From Streptomyces sp. NBC_00820 (GTDB taxonomy: Bacteria; Actinomycetota; Actinomycetes; Streptomycetales; Streptomycetaceae): DNA of 64,000 bases. Under the pieces are notes generated by a model. That model was given only the letters and a program-made list of their open reading frames with translations, was not told where the DNA came from and did no database searches. Location: the NCBI RefSeq assembly GCF_036347055.1, contig NZ_CP108882.1, positions 6,560,001 through 6,624,000 of the forward strand, read 5' to 3'. Below, one piece after another: positions 30,850 through 38,453 of the stretch (the first letter of the stretch is position 1; every line of letters begins with the position of its first letter). A program made the position numbers and the translations under genes.

Positions 30850-31041
30850 TCAGCTCCCCAGGCGCAGGGCGGAGACCGGGCAGGACTTCACCGCGGCGTC
30901 CACGAGTTGCCTGTCGTGGTCCCGCGGCCGGTCGTCGAGCACGTGCACCTGGCCGTCGTCGCCGACCTCGAAGTACTGGTCGGCCATGGCCTCGCACATG
31001 CCGAGGCCCTCGCACAGGTGCAGGTCGGAAATGATGCGCAT
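30850..31041 (-). CDS. ferredoxin (3Fe-4S type)
   Basis: A 63-residue ferredoxin of the P450-associated type: C-EGLGM-C with a third Cys in KSCPVSAL, so a three-Cys 3Fe-4S (or 4Fe-4S with another ligand) cluster. It lies 1 bp downstream of the AlkB-rubredoxin gene and is the last gene of the alkane-oxidation cluster. It could provide a second electron route beside the fused rubredoxin. Confidence 0.87.
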   Translation of the reverse strand: MRIISDLHLCEGLGMCEAMADQYFEVGDDGQVHVLDDRPRDHDRQLVDAAVKSCPVSALRLGS

Positions 31042-31042
31042 G

Positions 31043-32458
31043 TCAGAGAGCCTCTCGGGTCAGGGGAACGAAGTCGACCTTGTCGCGGACACCGCAGTCC
31101 GGGCAGGTCCAGTCGTCGGGGATCAGGCTCCACGGGGTGCCGGCGGCGAAGCCTTCGAGCTCGTCGCCCTCGGCGACCACGTAGGTGTGGCCGCACCCCG
31201 GGCAGCGGGCGGCCTCGACACCGTCGGCGAAGGTCCGGGCCGAACGGTCGACGCCGTCGACGACGGCAGCGGCCTTTGGCGGCACCGGGTACTTCGCGAG
31301 CAGCTTCTCCAGCTTGCCGGGCTGGACGTTGGCGCGGCGGACGTCACCGTCGAAGTGGGCCACCACCCGCGGGTCCATGAGCCGCCGGAACAGCGGCGGG
31401 AACAGCGCGACGACCATCATCCCCGTGTACCCGGTCGGCAGGACCGGGCTCTCCTCGAAGTCCCGCAGCGTCTGGAAGCGCCGGGTCGGGTTGGCGTGGT
31501 GGTCGCTGTGGCGCTGCAGGTGGTAGAGCAGGACGTTGGTGGCGATGTTGTTGGAGTTCCAGGAGTGCGCGGGCGTGACCCGCTCGTAGCGCTGCCTGCT
31601 GCCGTGCGCGACCTTCCGCCGCAGCATGCCGTAGTGCTCCATGTAGTTGACGATCTCCAGCAGGGAGAAGCCGAACACGGCCTGGACCACCAGGTAGGGC
31701 AGGACGCCCGGGCCCAGCCACACGGTCAGCGCGCCCCACAGCACGGCCGACATGAGCCAGGCGTTGAGGACGTCGTTGCCGAGCCGGAACGGGTGCGTGT
31801 CCCTGCGCGCGTAGCGCTTCCGCTCGACTTGCCAGGCGCTGCGCAGCGAGCCGGACACCGTACGGGGCCAGAACCGGTAGAAGCTCTCTCCCAGGCGGCT
31901 GGACGCCGGGTCCTCGGGGGTGGCGACGCGGACGTGGTGGCCGCGGTTGTGCTCGATGTAGAAGTGGCCGTAGAAACACTGGGCGAGGGCGATCTTGCCG
32001 AGCAGGCGTTCCAGGTCGTCGCGCTTGTGGCCCAGCTCGTGCGCGGTGTTGATGGCGACACCGGCCACCGTGCCGAGCGTGAACGCCATGCCGATCCGCC
32101 CCTCGGCCGAGACGCCGCCGGCCGCGACGAGCCACATGCCGTAGAGGAAACCGCCGTACTGCAGGGGCAGGTACAGGTACGTCACCCAGCGGTAGTAACG
32201 GTCCTCCTCGAGCGCGTCGATGATCTCGTCGGGCGGGTTGCTCGGGTCGTTCCCGGCGACGAGGTCGATCAGCGGGACGACGGTGAGCAGTACGACGGGC
32301 CCGAGCCAGAGGACCAGATCGTGTCCGGTCAGCGCCCGGAGCAGGCCGGCGAGGAACGGCAGCGAGGGGACGACGAGGCCGAGGATCCAGAGGTAGCGCT
32401 TCCGGTCCCACCACACCTCCTTTCCGTCGATCGCGGTGGCGAGCGGGTAGGCCTTCAT
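31043..32458 (-). CDS. alkB: alkane 1-monooxygenase (AlkB) fused to rubredoxin
   Basis: A 471-residue integral-membrane di-iron hydroxylase that oxidises alkanes (or similar chains) to 1-alkanols. It has about six membrane helices and the three His boxes HELGHK (140-145), HNRGHH (170-175) and LQRHSDHH, plus the NYMEHYGM block. The C-terminal ~55 residues are a rubredoxin domain with two CxxC pairs (RCPGCGHTY and WTCPDCG), so electrons reach the di-iron site in one polypeptide. AlkB-rubredoxin fusions are known in actinobacteria. The reductase gene upstream and ferredoxin downstream complete the pathway. Confidence 0.93.
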   Translation of the reverse strand: MKAYPLATAIDGKEVWWDRKRYLWILGLVVPSLPFLAGLLRALTGHDLVLWLGPVVLLTVVPLIDLVAGNDPSNPPDEIIDALEEDRYYRWVTYLYLPLQYGGFLYGMWLVAAGGVSAEGRIGMAFTLGTVAGVAINTAHELGHKRDDLERLLGKIALAQCFYGHFYIEHNRGHHVRVATPEDPASSRLGESFYRFWPRTVSGSLRSAWQVERKRYARRDTHPFRLGNDVLNAWLMSAVLWGALTVWLGPGVLPYLVVQAVFGFSLLEIVNYMEHYGMLRRKVAHGSRQRYERVTPAHSWNSNNIATNVLLYHLQRHSDHHANPTRRFQTLRDFEESPVLPTGYTGMMVVALFPPLFRRLMDPRVVAHFDGDVRRANVQPGKLEKLLAKYPVPPKAAAVVDGVDRSARTFADGVEAARCPGCGHTYVVAEGDELEGFAAGTPWSLIPDDWTCPDCGVRDKVDFVPLTREAL

Positions 32459-32610
32459 GGCGCCTCCTGGCGACGAGAGGTGATGCGGGGGAGGGGGACG
32501 GTGAGGAGGGAGGAGGGAGGGGCAAGGCGAGGAGGGAGGGGGCCCGGCGCGCCCGGACGCGCGGGGCGGACACGGCGCGTTCCACGAGTGCGCGTCCGTC
32601 GCGTGGGCCG

Positions 32611-33849
32611 TTACGCGCTTCCCCCCACGCCGCTCGGCGCGCCCGCGAACTCGCGGGCCACCGTCCAGGGCGCCCGACGGGCGATCATGGCCCGGTACTT
32701 CATGATCTGCCGGGGCCGGCCGACCGTCAGCGCCCCGACGACGCGGTCACCTCTGCGGTGGAGCGCCGCCCAGGACCCGCCGTCCGGGTCGCCCACGACA
32801 TGGACCTCGTCGGCCTCGACGACGCCCACCATCTGGATGCGGGAGCCGTACCAGTCCGACCAGAAGTAGGGCACCGCGGACACGGCGGTCGCCGCCGACG
32901 GATCGACCGCGTGACGTCCCGCCGCGGCGCCGAGTTCGGCGGCCGCCGTCCGGTTCTCCAGCCGCATCGCCGTGCCGAACAGCGGATTGTGCCAGCGGGC
33001 CACATCGCCGGCCGCGTAGACGCCGGGGGCCGCCCGCAGCGTCTCGTCGCAGAGCACACCGTCGTCCACGCCCAGCCCCGAACCGGCCAGCCAGCCGGTG
33101 GTCGGCCGGGCGCCGACGCCGACGAGCACCAGGTCCGCGGTCAGTACGGAACCGTCCGACAGCACGACCCGCCTGCCGTCCGGCCCATCGCTCACCCGCC
33201 GGACCGACACGCCGCAGCGCAGGTCGACTCCGGCACGGGCGTGCAACGCGGCCAGCAGCGGTGCGACGACCCGCCCCGCGGCGCGTACGAGCGGTACGTC
33301 GGCCGCCTCGACGATCGTCACCGACGAGCCCCGCGCCCGCAGGGCGGTGGCGACCTCCGCGCCGATGAAGCCGCCGCCGACCAGCACGGTGCGGGCGCCG
33401 GCGAGCACGTGACGTCGTACCGCGCGAGCGTCGTCGAGCGTCCGCAGGGTGTGCACGCCGTTCACGCCGTTCATGCCGGCCGTGTCGGCCATGCTCTCGG
33501 TGCCCGCGAGGGTGACGGGTGCGCAGCCGGTGGCGATGACCAGTGAGTCGAACGGCACGCACCGGCCGCCGGCCATGACCTCGCGCTCCTCCAGGCACAG
33601 GCCGTCGGCCGCCTCGCCGAGCCGCACATCGACGTTCAGGGCGGCGAGCGCGTGGGCGTCCGCGAGCGTGGGCACGGCGGGCTCCTCGTCCCGCAGGAAC
33701 GCCTTCGACAGAGGCGGCCGGTCGTACGGCAGGTGGCGTTCGGCGCCGATCAGGGTGATCGGACCCGAGTAGCCGGTGGCGCGGGCGGCCTCCACCGCGC
33801 GCAGCCCGGCCAGCGAAGCTCCCACGACCAGCAGTCCGGCTTCCCGCAT
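32611..33849 (-). CDS. FAD-dependent ferredoxin/rubredoxin reductase
   Basis: A 412-residue reductase of the BphA4/rubredoxin-reductase class. FAD-binding motif GASLAGLRAVEAAR is at the N-terminus, NAD(H)-binding GGGFIGAEVATALR is mid-protein and the second FAD motif VYAAGDVARWHN is toward the C-terminus. It probably passes electrons from NAD(P)H to the rubredoxin domain of AlkB. Its start follows the GMC oxidoreductase stop by 4 bp. The 150-bp gap to alkB contains an unusual purine-rich run (32486-32542, GGAGGGAGG-type). Confidence 0.88.
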   Translation of the reverse strand: MREAGLLVVGASLAGLRAVEAARATGYSGPITLIGAERHLPYDRPPLSKAFLRDEEPAVPTLADAHALAALNVDVRLGEAADGLCLEEREVMAGGRCVPFDSLVIATGCAPVTLAGTESMADTAGMNGVNGVHTLRTLDDARAVRRHVLAGARTVLVGGGFIGAEVATALRARGSSVTIVEAADVPLVRAAGRVVAPLLAALHARAGVDLRCGVSVRRVSDGPDGRRVVLSDGSVLTADLVLVGVGARPTTGWLAGSGLGVDDGVLCDETLRAAPGVYAAGDVARWHNPLFGTAMRLENRTAAAELGAAAGRHAVDPSAATAVSAVPYFWSDWYGSRIQMVGVVEADEVHVVGDPDGGSWAALHRRGDRVVGALTVGRPRQIMKYRAMIARRAPWTVAREFAGAPSGVGGSA

Positions 33850-33853
33850 GGCG

Positions 33854-35614
33854 TCAGACCCCGCTTCCGGAAGGGGACGCCGGCCGCAGCGCCGCGGGCG
33901 CGCCCTCCGGGACCGCCGGCCTGCGCGGGGCGGTCGCGTCGACGCGCCGGTACGGCGCGCCCAGCGGTGGCCTGGGATCCCGCTCCCCCCTGTTCGGCCA
34001 CAACGCCATCGCGCGTTCGGCCTGCGCGGTGATCGTCAGCGAGGGGTTGACGCCGAGGTTCGCGGAGATCGTCGACCCATCGACGATGTGGAGCCCGTCG
34101 TAGCCCCAGACGCGGTGGTACGGATCGATGACCCCGCGGTCCGGGTCGTCGGAGATCGTGCAGCCGCCGATGAAGTGCGCGGTCATCGGGATGTCGAAGA
34201 TCTCGCCGGTGCTGCCGGCGGCGACGCCGTCGATCTTCGCCGCGACCCGCCGGGCGGCGTCGTTGCCCGCGGGGATCCACGTCGGGTTGGGCTCGCCGTG
34301 CCCCGGGCCGGACGTGAGCCGGAAGCGGCCGGTACGGGTGCGCCGGCCGAAGACGGTGATGGAGTTGTCCAGCGTCTGCATCACCAGCAGGATGATCGTC
34401 CGCTCCGACCAGTGCCGCGGAGAGAAGAACGTGAGGTTGCGCGGGTGCCGGAGCACGGTCCCCAGCCAGGTGAGCCAGCGCGGTGCCCGCCCGTCGCCGT
34501 CGGTCAGCGCGTTCTGCAGCAGCGACATCGCGTTGCTTCCCCTGCCGTAGCGGACCGGCTCGATGTGCGTGTGCGCGTCGGGGTGGATCGACGAGGTGAT
34601 GGCCACGCCCCGGGTGAAGTCGACGTCCCGGCGTGAGGACTTGGCGCCGAGGATCGACTCGGAGTTCGTGCGAGTCAGCCGGCCGAGGCTCGGCGAGAGG
34701 TCCGGCAACACCCCGGTGGCCCGGGCCCGGTGCAGCAGCTTCTGCGTGTTGTACGTGCCGGCGCCGAGGATCACCTCGCGGGCCCGCCAGGTGCGGAGGT
34801 TCCTGCCGCGCCGCCGGGACCGGCCGGTGCGGACCGTACGGACCTCCCACCCTCCGCCGGTCGCGGGCCGCACGTCGAAGGCGGTCGTCATCGGCACGAC
34901 CTGGGCGCCGAGTCTCTCCGCGAGGAACAGGTAGTTGCGGTCCAGGGTGTTCTTGGCGCCGACGCGGCAGCCCGTCATGCACGACCCGCACTCGGTGCAG
35001 GTGCGCCGGGCCGGCCCCGCGCCCCCGAAGTACGGGTCGGGGACGACCGTGCCCGGTGTGCTCCCGGGCTCGCCGAAGAGGACGCCGACCGGAGTGAGGC
35101 TGAACGACGAGCCGACGCCCATCTCCTGCGCCACCTCGCGCAGCACGGTGTCTGCCGCGGTCACCGTCGGGTTGCGCGTGACACCGAGCATGCGGCGGGC
35201 CTGGTCGTAGTGGGGCGCCAACTCCGCCTGCCAGTCGGTGATGTGTGCCCACTGGCGGTCCTCGAAGAACGGCCGCGGTGGCTCGTACAGGGTGTTGGCG
35301 TAATTCAGCGAGCCACCGCCCACGCCCGCGCCGCCCAGGATGACGACGTCACGCAGCAGGTGGATGCGCTGGATGCCGTAACAGCCGAGGCGCGGAGCCC
35401 ACAGGAAGTCGCGGACGTCCCAGGAGGTGCGGGGGAGCGTCTCCTGGGTACGGCGTGGGCCCGCCTCCAGGACGGTGACGCGGTAGCCCTTCTCCGCCAG
35501 CCTGAGCGCGCTCACGGATCCGCCGAACCCGGATCCGATGACGAGGACGTCGGCGTCGTACGCGTCCTCGTCGGCCTGCGGTGCCGCCGCGGGGGCGGGA
35601 TCGGCTTCGGGCAT
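33854..35614 (-). CDS. GMC-family oxidoreductase
   Basis: A 586-residue FAD alcohol oxidase/dehydrogenase. The dinucleotide-binding motif is VIGSGFGGSVSALRLAE near residue 26, with the VILGGAGVGGGSLNYA loop and the C-terminal signature LHIVDGSTISANLGVNPSLTI. It contains a Cys-rich TCTECGSCMTGC segment found in a cholesterol-oxidase-like subgroup. The ATG at 35614 has GGAGG in front of it (CTCCCGGAGGACCGCATG). In this operon it would oxidise the alkanol made by AlkB. The longer frame to 35770 is not supported. Confidence 0.87.
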   Translation of the reverse strand: MPEADPAPAAAPQADEDAYDADVLVIGSGFGGSVSALRLAEKGYRVTVLEAGPRRTQETLPRTSWDVRDFLWAPRLGCYGIQRIHLLRDVVILGGAGVGGGSLNYANTLYEPPRPFFEDRQWAHITDWQAELAPHYDQARRMLGVTRNPTVTAADTVLREVAQEMGVGSSFSLTPVGVLFGEPGSTPGTVVPDPYFGGAGPARRTCTECGSCMTGCRVGAKNTLDRNYLFLAERLGAQVVPMTTAFDVRPATGGGWEVRTVRTGRSRRRGRNLRTWRAREVILGAGTYNTQKLLHRARATGVLPDLSPSLGRLTRTNSESILGAKSSRRDVDFTRGVAITSSIHPDAHTHIEPVRYGRGSNAMSLLQNALTDGDGRAPRWLTWLGTVLRHPRNLTFFSPRHWSERTIILLVMQTLDNSITVFGRRTRTGRFRLTSGPGHGEPNPTWIPAGNDAARRVAAKIDGVAAGSTGEIFDIPMTAHFIGGCTISDDPDRGVIDPYHRVWGYDGLHIVDGSTISANLGVNPSLTITAQAERAMALWPNRGERDPRPPLGAPYRRVDATAPRRPAVPEGAPAALRPASPSGSGV

Positions 35615-35798
35615 GCGGTCCTCCGGGAGGTGTCGTCGCGAAGACGGTCGGGGCGAGTGGGGCTCACCCACGACCGCAAGTCTTCGCCGCGGCCCGCGGA
35701 GGGTCATCGGTCCGTGGAACGGATGCTCCGCCGCGCGACTGTTCCCCAGCACAACGGCGCGCGGTCGCACGGCCGGTGGAGCGGCGATACGGAGGTAC

Positions 35799-35870
35799 GG
35801 CGGTATCCCGGTTCGGCGGTGCGGCGGTATCCGGGTTCGGTAGTACGGCGGTATCCCGGTTCAGTGGTAC
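35799..35870. repeat. three 24-bp tandem repeats
   Basis: Units at 35799, 35823 and 35847 share GGCGGTAT-CC-GGTTC-G-GGT-C, with a partial fourth (GGCGGTTCAGCGGT) at 35871. They fill part of the 303-bp gap between the GMC oxidoreductase gene and its presumed regulator. Nothing else was recognised in that gap, apart from the GMC ribosome site. Confidence 0.85.
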
Positions 35871-35917
35871 GGCGGTTCAGCGGTGCGCGGCGGTACGGCG
35901 GTTCCGCGACGGGGAGT

Positions 35918-37189
35918 TCAGCGGTGAGACGGCGGGACCGGCGGGACCGGACGCAGGACCGTGCTGCCGAGCAGCCGGCAGGCCAGCAGGGCGACCTCCA
36001 CGTCGATGCGGCCCTCGGAGATCGGCCGGCCGCGCGTCTCCTCCGCCTTCCGGATCCGGTACTGGATGGTGTTCTTGTGCAGGTGCAGTTCGGCCGCGGC
36101 GGTGTTGAGGCTGCTGCCGCTGGACAGGTAGGACCACACCGTCTCCCGCATACGGGCGCAGTTCTCGTCGTCGGCGGCGAGACCACCGAGCACCGACCCC
36201 ACCCACGTGCGCAGGTCCCGTACCTCCGCTGACACCAGCGCGAGCGGGCCGAGCTGGGACGACGTCAGGAGGGGGAGTGCGTGACCGGGACCGGCGGCGA
36301 GGGCGATCGTCTGGGCCTGACGTGCCTGACGATGGCTGACGCGGAACCCGTCGAGCCCCGCCCCCGGATCCCCCACGGTCGCCCGTACGCCGCCGGGCGC
36401 GTCGTCCATGCGCGCGGTCACGGACGCGAGGTCGACGGCCCTGCACGGTATCCACGCCCACAGGGTCGAGTCGTCGGGCGCGACGGACAGGGCCGACCGC
36501 GGGCCGGTCCCCAGACAGGACGCCAGCCGGTCCAGGTGCCGTTCCAGTCTGCCCAGCCGGTCCGGCTCGGCGGTCTCACGGCCGCACCACACGACCACGC
36601 CCACCATCGGCCGCGCGGACGAGAAGCCGATCACGGTGTCGAGTTCCTCCGTGTCGCAACTCCTGCCGTCGAGCAGCGCCTGGACCCGGGCGAGCCGCAT
36701 GGCGTTGCGGTGCCGCATCCAGGTGTCGCGCTCCAGCACGTACGCGGCGACCACCTGCTCGGACACCCGGTCGATGAAGGAGAAGACCAGCGACGACAGT
36801 GCCATCGTCGCGCCCGCGACCTGTTCCGCGGTGACGTCCTGGGCCGCTATCCGGGCGATGACCCGCTGCTGGAAGACCGCCTGGCCGATCCGGTAGGCCC
36901 GCAGCAGGGCCGTGATCGGGACACCTTGCTGCGCGAGCCGCCGGGCGAACTCCAGTGTGACCGGCGGGGCTTCGAACTCCTCGTCGTCACGGCCGGTACT
37001 CAGTACGCGCAGCGCCGTCACGACGTTGTCGAGCACCGTGCTCCGAAAGACCTCCTCGGTCCTCGCGTCCTGGACGAGCTCCGGGAGTTCCGCCGTGATC
37101 GACAACGCGACGGAGCCGGTCAGGGCGTCCATGTCCGGCACCATGGAGGAGGCGGCGCACCGGAGTGTGTCCGTCGTCAGCAGAGGCAC
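35918..37189 (-). CDS. PucR/CdaR-type regulator with RsbRD-like N-terminal domain
   Basis: A 423-residue regulator. The N-terminal ~170 residues are helical (RRLAQQGVPITALLRAYRIGQAVFQQRVIARI), like the RsbRD-type sensing domain, followed by a GGDEF-like central region and a C-terminal PucR HTH (YLSSGSSLNTAAAELHLHKNTIQYRIRKAEE). It lies upstream of, and points toward, the alkane cluster, so it is probably its regulator. An 8-bp microsatellite lies 53 bp upstream of its start. Confidence 0.87.
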   Translation of the reverse strand: MPLLTTDTLRCAASSMVPDMDALTGSVALSITAELPELVQDARTEEVFRSTVLDNVVTALRVLSTGRDDEEFEAPPVTLEFARRLAQQGVPITALLRAYRIGQAVFQQRVIARIAAQDVTAEQVAGATMALSSLVFSFIDRVSEQVVAAYVLERDTWMRHRNAMRLARVQALLDGRSCDTEELDTVIGFSSARPMVGVVVWCGRETAEPDRLGRLERHLDRLASCLGTGPRSALSVAPDDSTLWAWIPCRAVDLASVTARMDDAPGGVRATVGDPGAGLDGFRVSHRQARQAQTIALAAGPGHALPLLTSSQLGPLALVSAEVRDLRTWVGSVLGGLAADDENCARMRETVWSYLSSGSSLNTAAAELHLHKNTIQYRIRKAEETRGRPISEGRIDVEVALLACRLLGSTVLRPVPPVPPSHR

Positions 37190-37241
37190 AGCGCGGAGCG
37201 TACTAGCGGCGGAGTTCTTTGGAAACGCCCGTCGTTCCGCA

Positions 37242-37289
37242 CCAGGGGGCCAGGGGGCCAGGGGGCCAGGGGGCCAGGGCGCCAGGGGC
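37242..37289. repeat. 8-bp microsatellite (CCAGGGGG)
   Basis: Five near-perfect CCAGGGGG copies run from 37242 to about 37281, followed by CCAGGGCG/CCAGGGGC variants. The tract sits between the regulator start (37189) and the stop of the gene at 37340, in the likely promoter region of the regulator. Confidence 0.8.
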
Positions 37290-37339
37290 CTTGGGGGCTT
37301 GGGTGCGAAGGGAGGCGGTGGCCGTGTGGGCGGGACGGG

Positions 37340-37723
37340 TCAGGTGAGGCGCCGTCCCAGCTTCGCCGACCGCCGGTTGTGTCCCTTCGTGTCCCACCAC
37401 TCCTCCAGATGGGCGTGGACGAGGTGCACGAGCTGCAGCAGTCGGTCGGGAGGGGGTGCGGGTGAGGCGAGCACATCCGCCCAGGACCTGTCGTCCCAGG
37501 GCAGCGTGACGACCCAGCGTTCGTCCGGGCGGTCCTGGCGGCCTACGGTCAGCCAGTAGGTCAACGTCGCGCTGCGGTCCGGATCGTGCTCGACCGTCAT
37601 TCCGGTCACGTCGAACCGGAGTCCGTCAGCGGTGACGTACGAGCGGCTCAGGGCCCGCTCGGCCGGTGTCTGTCCGTCCACGGGGGTCAACCTCCCTTTC
37701 GCCTCAGGCCCGCACCCCGACAC
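37340..37723 (-). CDS. hypothetical protein
   Basis: A 127-residue protein. It contains repeated beta-strand pattern (SYVTADGLRFDVTGMTVEHDPDRSATLTYWLTVG), then a tryptophan-rich helical end (LLQLVHLVHAHLEEWWDTKGHNRRSAKLGRR). No signal or membrane segment. Similar small proteins occur in streptomycetes, but I cannot name a family. Its start is 6 bp downstream of the secreted-protein stop. Confidence 0.6.
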   Translation of the reverse strand: MSGCGPEAKGRLTPVDGQTPAERALSRSYVTADGLRFDVTGMTVEHDPDRSATLTYWLTVGRQDRPDERWVVTLPWDDRSWADVLASPAPPPDRLLQLVHLVHAHLEEWWDTKGHNRRSAKLGRRLT

Positions 37724-37729
37724 AGTGTT

Positions 37730-38212
37730 TCAGCAGCGAGCGGCTCCGGCGACGGCCGGCCGGTCGACCTTGTAGGCCGTCAGGAGGTCGTTCCTCCCGG
37801 CCGGGGTGCCGAGGATGGTGCGGAACTTCTCCACGCGCGGACACTGATTGGCGTAGGTCGAGTAACCACCGCGGCCATTGGGGTCCCCGGACCCGATCGC
37901 AGCGCTTATCTTCCGGTCCATGGCGGCGTTCCAGCCGTGCCCCGCCTTGATGTGCTTCCAGCCCCACGTGCTGGTGCCGCAGCGCAGGGTGGAGAAGGAC
38001 GGCGGGCCGACGGGCACCTGACGGTAGTACTTCTTCAGGACGTAGTTGCGGCTGTGGCTCCTGCACTTGGCGTCAAAGCTGTCGGCCGCCGCGGCGCCGG
38101 TCTTTCCCGGGACGGCGGGTGCGGCGGACGCGGAACCGGCTGCCGGAATCAGCAGGGCCGATACGACGGCAGCGGCAGACAGCGCTGCCTTGACGGCAGA
38201 GTTGTGAAGCAT
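37730..38212 (-). CDS. small secreted Cys-containing protein
   Basis: A 160-residue exported protein with signal peptide (cleavage near ASAAPA). The mature part has four Cys (KCRSH, LRCGT, NQCPR and a C-terminal Cys) and a central WGWKHIKAGHGW motif. Two His in HIKAGHGW near a conserved Trp would suit a small secreted nuclease of the barnase/EndoU-like type, but this is speculation; no immunity gene is obvious. It is followed closely by the hypothetical gene at 37340. Confidence 0.65.
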   Translation of the reverse strand: MLHNSAVKAALSAAAVVSALLIPAAGSASAAPAVPGKTGAAAADSFDAKCRSHSRNYVLKKYYRQVPVGPPSFSTLRCGTSTWGWKHIKAGHGWNAAMDRKISAAIGSGDPNGRGGYSTYANQCPRVEKFRTILGTPAGRNDLLTAYKVDRPAVAGAARC

Positions 38213-38453
38213 GTGTTCCCCTCTGTTCTCCCCGTGGTCAGCAGGGAGTTGATGTACAGAGCGCCTCCTTGGTGACGCCGCTTCACGCTTTCATCGTCGA
38301 CTGCGCGTAGTCAACCGCATACACACCAGGCCCTCCAGGCGCAGGTTTCACAGCATCGGTCAGACCCACGGGGCCCGCGGATCGTTCCGTCTCCCCGCGG
38401 ACCGTTTTGATGTTGGATGGGCCGACCGACGTCCGCTGACACCGAGGTGAGAG

